Shown: positions 18,035 to 25,682, counted from the stretch's first letter. The stretch: DNA of 64,000 nucleotides from Muribaculaceae bacterium (GCA_023663365.1 JAMPHP010000001.1:792967-856966), one strand, 5' to 3'. Notes: generated by a model from the sequence alone, not told the origin. Translations and numbers: made by a program.

Positions 18035-18924
18035 GCCCAGAAATCAAAGTAGTTGTACCACTGCGCGGGGTATCGGCGCACGGTGGCTTCGAGTAGTCTC
18101 ACATATTCGCCCGCCAGAGCCTCGGCCCTCTTGCGCGAAGGCAGGGCGGTGTCGGGTGCGGCAAGCGGCTGCACGCTGATGCGGTAGCGGCGCGCACCCT
18201 CTTTCATCACTGCCACGAAGAGCATGGGGAGGCCGCGCAGCGCAGCCATCACGAAGGGCCCCTGCGGAAACTTGGCCGGAGCGCCGAGGAAGGGGAGCGT
18301 GAAGGCTTTCTGCGAGCCGAACACGCGGTCGGCGGGCATACTCACAATCTCGCCGTCGGTGAGGGCGCGGTCGATGGTGAAGAGGTGGCTCATGTCGGGC
18401 TGCATGGCTATCATGCGGATGTTGTTGCCGTCGAAGAGGCTGCTGCGCCCCTGCATCACACTGGCTTTCTCGCCGCCGAATACCAGGGCGTTGAAGCGCT
18501 TTTCTTTCGCTGCGAGCGAGTAGCCTGCTATCTCGTAGTTGCCTATGTGCGAGCTTAGCTGCACGAAGCCGGGAGCGGCCTGCGAGAGTGCGGCGAAGTG
18601 CTCGTAGCCGTCGATGGCGATGTCGAACTTCTTGCCTGCGTACATGGCGAAGCGGTCGATTACGACCTGCGAGAAGAGGCAGTGGTTGCGCAGTGTGGCC
18701 CAAGCGGCGCGCACACGGCCGTAGCCGTGACGGCGGCGGAAGTAGCCGTACATCACCTTGGGAGCCTTGCGGTTGACCAACATCGTGGGCGGGACTACGA
18801 ACACTGCCGCAAAGGCATAGATAAAGCGCACATCGACGACCCGCAGAAATCTGACGAGCCATCGGTGCATCCATCCGTTGCCGTAGGTGGTCCCCGACCA
18901 CTTATCGTGAGCCAACTTTTTCAA
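18031..18924 (-). CDS. LpxL/HtrB-type lauroyl/myristoyl acyltransferase
   Basis: 297 residues. Contains the H(x4)E acyltransferase motif as SSHIGNYE (His126, Glu131) and the family's PADRVFGSQKAF and PFLGAPAKFPQGPF region. The N-terminus has a membrane helix around residues 33-48. The only start that gives the full N-terminus is TTG at 18924-18922, directly abutting an AT-rich repeat element (18925-19014). An ATG at codon 19 is the alternative start. It is the third acyltransferase domain of the operon and presumably acylates the APE lipid carrier with ACP-bound chains. Confidence 0.87.
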   Translation of the reverse strand: MKKLAHDKWSGTTYGNGWMHRWLVRFLRVVDVRFIYAFAAVFVVPPTMLVNRKAPKVMYGYFRRRHGYGRVRAAWATLRNHCLFSQVVIDRFAMYAGKKFDIAIDGYEHFAALSQAAPGFVQLSSHIGNYEIAGYSLAAKEKRFNALVFGGEKASVMQGRSSLFDGNNIRMIAMQPDMSHLFTIDRALTDGEIVSMPADRVFGSQKAFTLPFLGAPAKFPQGPFVMAALRGLPMLFVAVMKEGARRYRISVQPLAAPDTALPSRKRAEALAGEYVRLLEATVRRYPAQWYNYFDFWA

Positions 18925-19014
18925 GTTATGAGATATGAGTGATGAGTTATGAGTTGATAGCTATGAGCCGGCGCTCATGGGCTTATAATTTATAACTTAT
19001 AACTTATAATTTTT
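18925..19014. repeat. AT-rich inverted/tandem repeat element, copy 1 (between ACP and acyltransferase)
   Basis: The left part has repeated TTATGAG-like words and the right part repeated TTATAACTTATAA-like words. The two arms are complementary if G-U pairs are allowed in the plus-strand RNA. A second copy at 45072-45158 has the same order and spacing, and both abut a TTG start codon in the context CATAACTTGAAAA (minus strand). Such AT-rich intergenic repeats are common in Bacteroidales; their function is not known to me. Confidence 0.75.
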
Positions 19015-19015
19015 C

Positions 19016-19258
19016 TCAGTTTACTTTGCTCTCGATGTAGTTGTAGAAATCGTTGAGCGTGACCACGCCGGCCATTTCTTCGGGCTTGATTTTGAAGCCG
19101 AAGTTTTTCTCCACGATAACGACGATGTCGACGAAGTCGAGGCTGTCGATGCCTACGTCTTCTTTGAGGCGTGCTTCGGGCACGATTTTTTCTTCGTCTA
19201 CTTCGAGGTCGTCGATGAGGAAGTCGCGAACTTTGCTTTCGATAAGGTTACGGTCCAT
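19016..19258 (-). CDS. Acyl carrier protein, first copy in the operon
   Basis: 80 residues. Phosphopantetheine attachment at Ser39 in VGIDSLDFVD; acidic, starting MDRNLIESKVRDFLIDDLEV. Closer to FabF/AcpP-type carriers than the second ACP. Sits between the methyltransferase (28-base gap) and the repeat element before the LpxL-type acyltransferase, so it could supply acyl chains to that enzyme or carry the aryl starter. Confidence 0.93.
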   Translation of the reverse strand: MDRNLIESKVRDFLIDDLEVDEEKIVPEARLKEDVGIDSLDFVDIVVIVEKNFGFKIKPEEMAGVVTLNDFYNYIESKVN

Positions 19259-19286
19259 TTTTTAGTATCGGTTATCTGTTGGTTAA

Positions 19287-20384
19287 TTACTTTAATTTGC
19301 ACACGAGTATGCTGTGCCCCTGGCCAAGGCCGTCGTGGATAGCCTCAATCTCGAGACCGGCTTCGCCGACGAGTCGTTCCATGTCTTCGGAGTGGTACAT
19401 CTTCGAGTTTCCGTTGGCTATTGCCGTGAAATAGAGGCTCGTGAGTGTGAGGCACAGGGCTGCCGGCTCGAAGCGCTGGCGGTCCCATAGGGTCTCCATG
19501 ATATAGAGGCGCGAGTCGGGGCGCATCACCTTGGCGGCGCGGCGCAGGATGCTCACGATCTGCTCCTCACTGAAGCAGTCGAGGAACTGGCTCATCCACA
19601 CGGCATCGAAGGTGCGGTCGGCGGGCATCTCTGTGGCGGGGTCGAGGAGGTTCACGCCCATGCCCTTGATGCGCTCTGCTCCGGGCTTGCCGGCGACGTT
19701 GGCGAGCATCATGCCTATCTGCTGGGGCAGGTCGAGGATGGTGACTTCGACATCGGGGTCGTAGCTCACGCAGCGGAGCGCCCAGCGCCCGGTGTTTCCG
19801 CCCACATCGAGCAGGGTGCGGGGCTTGGAGGCGAATACTATCTCAAGGGCTTCGTCGAAGGAGTTGTCGGAATAGAAGTGGTCGAAGCCAAACCAGCTGT
19901 CCTGCACCTTCTTGGGAAGCGACGACAGGCCTTCGTAGACGGTGGGCCAATCGCCGAGAGTCCTGAGCCCTACGGGCTTGCCCTCGACAAGCGACTCCTC
20001 GAGGTCGAACCATCCGCGGTAGTTCACATCGTGGTTGAAGTCGATGTTGACGCGCGTGGCGGGGTCGTTGATGAGGAACCATCCCGTCTTGGAGAGGCGG
20101 AAGCGGTCGGTGGTGTCGTCGATGAGCACTATGCCTATGCAGAGCGATGCTTCAAGGAGGCACTGTGCTGCGTAGCGCGAGAGGCCCGACGCTTCGGCGA
20201 CTTCGGCGATGGTCATGCCCGAGTCGCTGTCGCGGAGCATGTCGAGGATACCTCGGTGCAGCATTATGCGCGCTGTCTGGAATACGGCAGGGCCGAAAGC
20301 GATGAACTCGGCCTGGCGCTGAGCTTCGCGCGCGCTGAGAGTTTCGCGCGTGTACCTCTTCTTGAGTTCGGGGAATAGGTTCAT
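19287..20384 (-). CDS. SAM-dependent O-methyltransferase (dimerisation-domain type)
   Basis: 365 residues. N-terminal winged-helix dimerisation domain (residues ~30-105, MTIAEVAEASGLSRYAAQCLLEA shape), then a class I methyltransferase with SAM motif I LLDVGGNTGR at 191-200, acidic residue in ILDLPQQ, and motif WMSQFLDCFSEEQ. The order matches the plant-type/hydroxyneurosporene-type O-methyltransferases. It is the first gene of APE block 1. It could methylate the phenolic 4-hydroxyl of the aryl head or a nearby ring position; which one cannot be read from sequence. No canonical TAnnTTTG promoter is found in the 233 bases upstream. Confidence 0.87.
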   Translation of the reverse strand: MNLFPELKKRYTRETLSAREAQRQAEFIAFGPAVFQTARIMLHRGILDMLRDSDSGMTIAEVAEASGLSRYAAQCLLEASLCIGIVLIDDTTDRFRLSKTGWFLINDPATRVNIDFNHDVNYRGWFDLEESLVEGKPVGLRTLGDWPTVYEGLSSLPKKVQDSWFGFDHFYSDNSFDEALEIVFASKPRTLLDVGGNTGRWALRCVSYDPDVEVTILDLPQQIGMMLANVAGKPGAERIKGMGVNLLDPATEMPADRTFDAVWMSQFLDCFSEEQIVSILRRAAKVMRPDSRLYIMETLWDRQRFEPAALCLTLTSLYFTAIANGNSKMYHSEDMERLVGEAGLEIEAIHDGLGQGHSILVCKLK

Positions 20385-20553
20385 AAATGGCTATTAGTTA
20401 GCTTGGTATCCTTTGTAAGGTGCAAGGAGTGCGGAATTAATGTGTAAAATTACTAATTTTTTGTGGAATAATCGGCGTAAACGGCAGAAATTTGGTGTAA
20501 AAGGAGTTTTTAGTCGCAGCCCGGCTATGATTATTCGGTTGGCAGCCAATAAG

Positions 20554-20602
20554 AGCCCGGAGCGCGGCCTTGCTGCTTTTGCAGCACTCTGCGCTCCGGG
20601 CT
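20554..20602 (-). terminator. Two-tier hairpin after the secreted-protein operon
   Basis: A perfect 12-bp stem (20554-20565 with 20591-20602, agcccggagcgc) encloses a second small stem tgctgc/gcagca with a TTTT loop. It lies 16 bases after the stop of the gene ending at 20618 and 170 bases before the methyltransferase start. The T-run after it is weak, so it may also work as an RNA-stabilising hairpin. Confidence 0.6.
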
Positions 20603-20617
20603 TGTGCTCAATGGATT

Positions 20618-21175
20618 TTATTTAGCTTTTTTGATGAGCTTTACGATATCCTGTGCAAGGTCGTAGTAGGCCAAAGTACGGCGCTGCTCGTTGCTGTAGG
20701 CAGCTTTGCCTGAACATTCAAATGAAATAACGGCAAGTTTGCTCTTGTCGGAAAGTTTAACCACGTCGACAGTGCCTTCGATGTGTGCGCCACGGGCGAA
20801 ACCGCCGAAAGCGATGGCTGCGCCAAGGGAGCCGTAGTGGAATGAATCGACGTGTATAATCATTTCATATTGAGCAGCATCTTCGTCGTCGGTGATCTGT
20901 GCGAATTTTTTGTCTTTCTTGTTGAAGAAGATGTCGAAGGTAGCTTCGCAAGCCGAAACTTCGGCTGGATAGTCGCGCTCCCAATCGGGACCTTTCTCAC
21001 GGAGGAAGTCTTCGGGCTTTTTATCCTCGATGAGCATCTGAGAATAATCCCATGTCACGAGTACGCGTGCATCGGGGGTCTTGAGGTCTTTGAGAGAGCC
21101 GCTTTTCACTTCGGCATCGGCCCATGCGGTGAGCGATACGATGGCCAGAACCATCAGCATGAAATACTTTTTCAT
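20618..21175 (-). CDS. Small secreted protein, paralogue 1 of a local family
   Basis: 185 residues, signal peptide (MKKYFMLMVLAIVSLTAWA). The mature protein begins with VKSGSLKDLKTPDARVLVTWDYS, a pattern repeated in the two genes upstream (KSGSLRELKHSGGTIYVEMDFS and TSGNFKRFKSGGNIYATLDF), so the three are diverged paralogues. Family unrecognised; the fold looks like an alternating beta protein (EMIIHVDSFHYGS, GTVDVVKLSD). Third gene of a three-gene operon (37-base gap upstream) ended by the hairpin at 20554-20602. Confidence 0.75.
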   Translation of the reverse strand: MKKYFMLMVLAIVSLTAWADAEVKSGSLKDLKTPDARVLVTWDYSQMLIEDKKPEDFLREKGPDWERDYPAEVSACEATFDIFFNKKDKKFAQITDDEDAAQYEMIIHVDSFHYGSLGAAIAFGGFARGAHIEGTVDVVKLSDKSKLAVISFECSGKAAYSNEQRRTLAYYDLAQDIVKLIKKAK

Positions 21176-21212
21176 AGGGGTAGGAGGTTAGTGTGGTTAT
21201 TTGTTGGTTTAG

Positions 21213-21773
21213 TTATTTATTGTGATAGATAGTGTCGCACAGGTATTCGGCCATGTCGCTGAAGGTCTGTTTGAGACCCGGGAAGCCCGGAACGGAGCCC
21301 CCTAATATTGTGCCGTAGAACTTGAGCATCTCAACAGTGGCGAAAGGCTCGCTCTCGCCTTGTCGGTAGAACTCGGCATAGCCGCTTGCCGACGCACCAC
21401 CACCCATTCCCGACTTGGCACCGAGGTTGAGAGTCTTTATTACAAGTACCAGACGATAGGGTGCGCCATCGGTCTCAACGGCCTTGGGACCATCGTCGAT
21501 GTCGTCGTCCCATCGCTCGCAGAACCAGCGCATCATCTCGGGCTGATAGCGCTCGAATACTTTCATTGTTGTGCCGAAGTCCTCGGTGAGGTACTGCTCG
21601 AAAGGCTTGCGGTTGGCACGGGTCTTGCTGAAATCCATTTCTACATAGATTGTGCCTCCGCTATGCTTGAGCTCGCGCAGTGAGCCGCTTTTGAGGCGGA
21701 ACGGATTGGAGCCGGCCATTGCTATGAGGGCACCGGCGATGATTGCGACGAGTATTGACAGAGTGCGTTTCAT
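21213..21773 (-). CDS. Small secreted protein, paralogue 2 of a local family
   Basis: 186 residues with signal peptide (MKRTLSILVAIIAGALIAMA). Shares the N-terminal pattern KSGSLRELK...VEMDFSKT and the central LVLVIKTLNLGAKSG strand with its neighbours. Middle gene of the three-gene operon, 22 bases after the gene upstream. No recognised domain; exported or outer-membrane location is inferred from the signal peptide. Confidence 0.75.
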   Translation of the reverse strand: MKRTLSILVAIIAGALIAMAGSNPFRLKSGSLRELKHSGGTIYVEMDFSKTRANRKPFEQYLTEDFGTTMKVFERYQPEMMRWFCERWDDDIDDGPKAVETDGAPYRLVLVIKTLNLGAKSGMGGGASASGYAEFYRQGESEPFATVEMLKFYGTILGGSVPGFPGLKQTFSDMAEYLCDTIYHNK

Positions 21774-21795
21774 ACTGGGTTTATATGGTTTATAA

Positions 21796-22329
21796 TTAGC
21801 GAGCTCGGTTCACACGGTTTGCAATCTGCTCTCCGAGTTCTTCGAAGGCGTCGCAGAAAGAGTCGCGGTAATCGTTGTTGCGGCCACCGTCGAGTTCGTC
21901 TATTTCAAAGGTGCAGATAGTCTCACCAGTGGCAAGGTCGGTCACTTTTACCACGCCCCACATCTTTGTCACGGTAGCCATCCCCGTCCATGAGAACGGT
22001 TGGATGTAGGAGTCTATCTTGTTGATTTTTATGTGCATTGAAAACTGTGCTGAGGTGCTGTCGGCCACCATGCGGCAACGACGGGCTTCATCGTTGAAGT
22101 CCTCTCGCATCTCATCTGCGGCATCGCGTGTCAACTTGTCGAAGTCGGAGTATTCTTCGGTGAGCGGATGTTTGTTGTCGAACGTGGCACCTTCAAAGTC
22201 GAGGGTTGCATATATATTGCCGCCACTCTTGAAGCGCTTGAAGTTACCGGATGTCACACTGAGCTCATCGGCCAAAAGCGAAAAAGTTCCGGCTGCAAGA
22301 ATAAGTATAATGGCAAAGTATCTCTTCAT
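21796..22329 (-). CDS. Small secreted protein, paralogue 3 of a local family
   Basis: 177 residues from ATG at 22329-22327. This start is preferred over an upstream ATG (22368) because it begins exactly at a signal peptide (MKRYFAIILILAAGTFSLLA) and because the promoter at 22366-22397 predicts a transcript start near 22360. Contains SGNFKRFKSGGNIYATLDFEG and SMHIKINKIDSYIQP, parallel to paralogues 1 and 2. A fourth, more distant member is at 26946-27653. Function unknown. Confidence 0.78.
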   Translation of the reverse strand: MKRYFAIILILAAGTFSLLADELSVTSGNFKRFKSGGNIYATLDFEGATFDNKHPLTEEYSDFDKLTRDAADEMREDFNDEARRCRMVADSTSAQFSMHIKINKIDSYIQPFSWTGMATVTKMWGVVKVTDLATGETICTFEIDELDGGRNNDYRDSFCDAFEELGEQIANRVNRAR

Positions 22330-22365
22330 AGCGACAAAAGTTTGTGTACACTTTATTATCGTTGG

Positions 22366-22397
22366 CAAAAGTAATCAAAAAAATGAAATACACCAAA
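22366..22397 (-). promoter_or_regulatory. Bacteroidetes-type promoter for the secreted-protein operon
   Basis: On the minus strand a -33 TTTG (22397-22394), a 20-base spacer and -7 TACTTTTG (22373-22366) match TTTG-N19-21-TAnnTTTG. The ATG of the first gene is 37 bases downstream of the -7 box. Confidence 0.75.
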
Positions 22398-22487
22398 CTT
22401 TGTGCCGAGCAATTCTTTCATAACAGCCTTTCCTGGGTTCGGTAATCGCTTTGGCGCTTGCGTAGCAAGATACCCCACGGTAGGGTA

Positions 22488-22511
22488 GTGGCGGATAGGG
22501 AGATCCGCCAC
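22488..22511. terminator. Hairpin downstream of the ATPase gene
   Basis: Perfect 9-bp stem gtggcggat/atccgccac with a 6-base loop, followed on the plus strand by GGCGTTTTT. It sits beyond the stop of the ATPase gene and beyond the relic 3' end of the leucine-rich-repeat gene, so it may be the old terminator of that gene. Confidence 0.5.
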
Positions 22512-22535
22512 GGCGTTTTTCAAATGCGTCGTACA

Positions 22536-22573
22536 TTATTTGCTTTCACGATACTCCTCGATGGCTCGGTGAA
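22536..22573 (-). pseudogene. Relic 3' end of the leucine-rich-repeat gene, with 18-bp direct repeat
   Basis: Read on the minus strand, this segment encodes HRAIEEYRESK followed by TAA. The intact gene at 24733-25671 ends AIEEYREAK and TAA. Eighteen bases (22549-22566) are identical to 24746-24763, in the same codon phase and at the same distance from the stop. Nothing of the gene remains upstream, where the ATPase gene ends. It looks like the old 3' end displaced by insertion of the two-gene module. Confidence 0.65.
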
Positions 22574-23881
22574 CTATGATTGGCCAAATAGGGCAATGCG
22601 GTCGATGGCAATGTTGAACGAGTCGAAAATACGTTCGATGTTATTGCCGAGGTCTTGGAAGGTGTATCTCGGGCTACCGTCTGAATCTTTCTCTGCAAGG
22701 TAGAAGTTAGTCTTGTCGATTATCTCCTCGCGGGAGGCGATGGTTTCGATAGCGCTTACCATATCTGGATTGTGTGAGGATATGAGTACTTTAGTGCCTA
22801 AAACTTTGCAGAGCAGCACGAGTACGCGGGCATAGTCGACAATCCACTGCGGATGCAGATGGCTTTCGGGTTCGTCGATTATGAGAAGTGTCTCACCGTC
22901 GATCCAGCCGTTGCTCAGCAGCTGTAGAATATACGAGAATGAAATGATGCCGGTTGCGGCTGCACGAAGGTCGAAGCTTTCGCCGCCGATGTCGACAAAT
23001 GTGTATGTTTTTCGGCTCCTCGCGATGCTCTTGGTGCTTTTTTCGACTTTGACATCACCACCAATCACATTGCGTATGAGGCGGCTGATTGCCGAGGCTT
23101 CGGCTGTAGTGGTACCGCGCCCGGTATGAAGCATTTTCGAGAGGTCGGTGTCGCTGAACGGGCTGAGAGCGTTGCCGAGGGTCTGCGTGTTGATGTATAT
23201 TACTCTGCTAAGATTCAAGGGTTGCTTGAATTCCGTGTCGGTGATAAGCTCAGTGCCATCTTCCGAAAAGCCAATATTGATGTCGGAGTTGTCGATATCC
23301 CTATTGCAAATTGTGGCAACTTTTTCAGCAAAATTTCGGATATTCCTATCCGTTTTCTTTGAGAAAGTGCTATCAAGCAGTGTCTTAAAGTAATTATTCA
23401 GATTGCTGACAACTTCAGTAATATAGTCGTATATATTATTGGAATTATCTATTTTCGTGAGTAAGAAATTTTCGTATCGGCTGAACTCTGAAAGATTCTT
23501 TCCGCTGTCGGCATAATCAGTCATTACTCTGCGTACAATTTCCAATACGCGTGAAAAAATATCTGAAGTTTCGACGATGGAAGATGGGGCACGTTCGCTG
23601 AGTTCGTTGGAAATGAAAAACATCTCGCGATTATCTTCGGGAGAGCCCAAGTTGTTGACTACTCTCCGCATCCCTGACATAAACATCTGGAGCTCTTCGA
23701 TAGCTTCCTGCTCTACCATTGAGTCGTATTCGTTGAGTATCTTCACAATATTGTGAAGCCAACGAGCAACGGTCGACTTCCCCGAGCCGTTTATGCCCGA
23801 GAGTACGGTAAGCCCGTCGATAGTAATGCAGGCTTTTTTTACGGCGTGGTAATCGTTTAACTCAAATGTATACGTACTCAT
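22574..23881 (-). CDS. AAA/ABC-type ATPase (AAA_21-like), candidate defence ATPase
   Basis: 435 residues. Walker A is GINGSGKST (29-37), Walker B LLIIDEPESHLHP with Asp336, and the following His switch region is LISSHNPDM. The layout (short ATP-binding head, helical insert of about 200 residues, then signature and Walker B) is that of stand-alone SMC-like/OLD-like ATPases, many of which serve in anti-phage or toxin modules. AT-richer and richer in Asn/Ile codons than the APE genes. Own promoter at 23901-23932. Partner gene 51 bases upstream encodes an ELK-motif protein. No Toprim domain is present, so it is not an OLD nuclease. Function inferred only. Confidence 0.85.
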   Translation of the reverse strand: MSTYTFELNDYHAVKKACITIDGLTVLSGINGSGKSTVARWLHNIVKILNEYDSMVEQEAIEELQMFMSGMRRVVNNLGSPEDNREMFFISNELSERAPSSIVETSDIFSRVLEIVRRVMTDYADSGKNLSEFSRYENFLLTKIDNSNNIYDYITEVVSNLNNYFKTLLDSTFSKKTDRNIRNFAEKVATICNRDIDNSDINIGFSEDGTELITDTEFKQPLNLSRVIYINTQTLGNALSPFSDTDLSKMLHTGRGTTTAEASAISRLIRNVIGGDVKVEKSTKSIARSRKTYTFVDIGGESFDLRAAATGIISFSYILQLLSNGWIDGETLLIIDEPESHLHPQWIVDYARVLVLLCKVLGTKVLISSHNPDMVSAIETIASREEIIDKTNFYLAEKDSDGSPRYTFQDLGNNIERIFDSFNIAIDRIALFGQS

Positions 23882-23900
23882 ATTTCGATAAATTATATCG

Positions 23901-23932
23901 CAAAAGTATTAAAAGAATAGGACTTACACAAA
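23901..23932 (-). promoter_or_regulatory. Promoter for the ATPase gene
   Basis: Minus strand TTTG at 23932-23929, 20-base spacer, TACTTTTG at 23908-23901. The -33 box begins immediately after the stop codon of the 263-residue gene, filling the whole 51-base gap, so the ATPase can be expressed apart from its partner. Confidence 0.72.
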
Positions 23933-24724
23933 TCACCTCGGCAATTCATCCAAAAGGAGGCTCAGATAAGAACGGTCTTCATCGGCGAGTGTCAGTCGGT
24001 CAAATTCTGTGTGCAGCACACTTGCAATGTGCTTTGTCTCCTGAGAATTGCCGGAATAAAAAAATCCTACAGCAATATCTTTCCACTTCTCAAAAGCATT
24101 GACGAGCAATTGAGAATCGGATGCCGCGGAGCTTATCTCATTTGTGATTGAGGCAGCGCTGTGTGTCGGTTTATATGGGAACTGGTGTGTAAAACCGATA
24201 TAATTGTTGAAATCTGTGGGCGACATTATCGCCACCGAGCCGAGCAGCTTCCCGCTGCTACCTCGGCTCATGCGCTCTACGAATTGCTTGGCACGGCTTT
24301 TTACGCTCTCTGTGAACAGAAAAATATTGGTGGGGTGGAGTGCAACACCGCTTAGCAACGTGCGGGTGTGTGTGACCTTGCCTGTATAATCGGAGGTCGA
24401 AAGGTTGTGATTCGTGCAGTTGAGCTTCAATTCGATGAGAAGAAACCGTGGGTTCACAAATGATTGTCGCTCCGGATTGAAAGTGCCAATGGAGGTGAGG
24501 CAGTCCATCGTCTTGTCCCTGTCGCCGGAGCGCGAGGCCTCGAGCGCGTCGAGGTCTATACACTGCATGGCGAGTACGTCGGGCGAAAAACCGAAATTTT
24601 TGCGTGGAGAGTCTTTCTCTATAATCTCGGCAAACGACATCTTCATCTTGCCGTCGATTGCGTGACCGGCAACGATGGCTGCATGATATACTCTGCTTTC
24701 TTTATCTTCTAATACACGAGTCAT
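23933..24724 (-). CDS. Unknown protein with possible PD-(D/E)xK-like motif, ATPase partner
   Basis: 263 residues, no signal peptide, so cytoplasmic. No family recognised. The segment FLLIELKLNC (Glu98-Leu-Lys100) follows a hydrophobic strand and would fit the E-x-K half of a PD-(D/E)xK nuclease core, with Asp56 or Asp58 (CIDLDAL) as possible first acids; this is a weak, motif-level suggestion. AT-rich compared with flanking genes. It starts 8 bases after the stop of the leucine-rich-repeat gene and is followed by the ATPase gene; the pair is bracketed by duplicated 3' ends of that gene. Confidence 0.72.
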   Translation of the reverse strand: MTRVLEDKESRVYHAAIVAGHAIDGKMKMSFAEIIEKDSPRKNFGFSPDVLAMQCIDLDALEASRSGDRDKTMDCLTSIGTFNPERQSFVNPRFLLIELKLNCTNHNLSTSDYTGKVTHTRTLLSGVALHPTNIFLFTESVKSRAKQFVERMSRGSSGKLLGSVAIMSPTDFNNYIGFTHQFPYKPTHSAASITNEISSAASDSQLLVNAFEKWKDIAVGFFYSGNSQETKHIASVLHTEFDRLTLADEDRSYLSLLLDELPR

Positions 24725-24732
24725 ACACGACT

Positions 24733-25671
24733 TTACTTGGCCTCCCGATACTCCTCGATGGCTTCTTCGTCGATGCCGTAGTTGGTGCAGTTGCCGGTGG
24801 TGATGTAGTCAGGGCATGAGGTGAGGTTGCCCTGGAAGTAGCCACGGGGGCTTGTGTCGGGGCCTACGTTCTTGAAGGCGAATTGGCCTACCTGTGTGCC
24901 TTTGGGGATGTATATCTGGCGGAATGTGCGGCATTTTTCGCCACAGGCATAGAAGGCGTGGTTGCCGATCCGCTCAAGGCCTTCGGGGAGGACGATTTCT
25001 TCGAGCGGGCTCTGGAAGTTGAACGCGAGCTCGCCTATGCTTTTGAGTGTGGTGGGGAACACCACGCGGCTGATAGTGCCGCCGTAGCGCATTGTGCCGA
25101 GCATACCCGCGCTCTTCGACCCGCCCACGAAGGCTTCGTCGTCGATGGCGGTGACGGTGTAGGTGTCGCCGTCGACGGTGACGTACTCGGGGATGATGTA
25201 TACTTCGCCCTTGTAGGCCTGTTTCTTGTCGGGCTTGGCTATGGCAAGGGTCTTTTGGTCGGGCGAGATGAGGCGCAGCAGCAGTTTCTCGCTGCCGTCG
25301 GCCGTGGGAGCCCACACCATTTTGCGGCCTTTCTTATCCTGAGTGAAAGAGCCTTCGGCGGCCACGGTCACGGCCGGGTGGTCGTGCGGATTTTTCACAG
25401 CCGGAGCTGCCTGTGCCTGCGGAGTGGCAGCCGGGGCTGTGGCGTTGGGGTCGAGCTTCGTGCCGTCGGCGAACTTGATGATGAGGATGTCGGCTTTGGC
25501 GATGCGCTGCAGGGCGCTGTCGTCGGGCGCGAGGGTGTAGTATACGTAGTCGGCTGCCGAGGTGTCGAGCTTATATGCCTTGATGGCGGTGCCGTCGTTA
25601 CTCACGATGATGTCTTGGGCGAGGGCCGAGATGCAGCAGAGGAGTGCGGCGAGAAGGAGTGCGGGTCGCAT
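24733..25671 (-). CDS. Secreted BspA-type leucine-rich-repeat protein
   Basis: 312 residues from ATG at 25671-25669, which starts a signal peptide (MRPALLLAALLCCISALA). The N-terminal domain DIIVSNDGTAIKAYKLD with ILIIKFADGTK is followed by a Pro/Ala linker (residues ~78-100), then LRR_5/BspA repeats such as TLKSIGELAFNFQSPLEEIVLPEGLE and RIGNHAFYAC (written here in parts). Such proteins are surface-exposed in Bacteroidales. It follows the KS at 25683 by 11 bases, so it is co-transcribed with block 2 of the APE genes. Its last codons carry the 18-bp repeat shared with the relic at 22549-22566. Confidence 0.85.
   Translation of the reverse strand: MRPALLLAALLCCISALAQDIIVSNDGTAIKAYKLDTSAADYVYYTLAPDDSALQRIAKADILIIKFADGTKLDPNATAPAATPQAQAAPAVKNPHDHPAVTVAAEGSFTQDKKGRKMVWAPTADGSEKLLLRLISPDQKTLAIAKPDKKQAYKGEVYIIPEYVTVDGDTYTVTAIDDEAFVGGSKSAGMLGTMRYGGTISRVVFPTTLKSIGELAFNFQSPLEEIVLPEGLERIGNHAFYACGEKCRTFRQIYIPKGTQVGQFAFKNVGPDTSPRGYFQGNLTSCPDYITTGNCTNYGIDEEAIEEYREAK
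24746..24763. repeat. 18-bp direct repeat in the 3' end of the leucine-rich-repeat gene
   Basis: cgatactcctcgatggct here is identical to 22549-22566. It lies in the codons for AIEEYR just before the stop. The two copies bracket the ATPase/ELK-protein module, about 2.2 kb apart, in the manner of attachment-site cores. Confidence 0.75.
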
Positions 25672-25682
25672 AATGGTTGGTG

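Noticed and set aside
18925..19014. CRISPR array or tRNA-like structure in the AT-rich repeat
   Set aside because: Units are short, imperfect and lack spacers; no cas genes and no tRNA cloverleaf. No CRISPR array or tRNA/rRNA gene was seen in the window.
20385..20553. Promoter for the methyltransferase-led APE operon
   Set aside because: No TAnnTTTG on the minus strand was found; the direct repeat gtgtaaaa is too short to call. The operon may use a non-consensus or regulated promoter.
22574..23881. OLD-family nuclease or PARIS/Gabija component
   Set aside because: No Toprim domain in the ATPase and no UvrD-like or DUF4435 partner; the partner gene is of unknown family.
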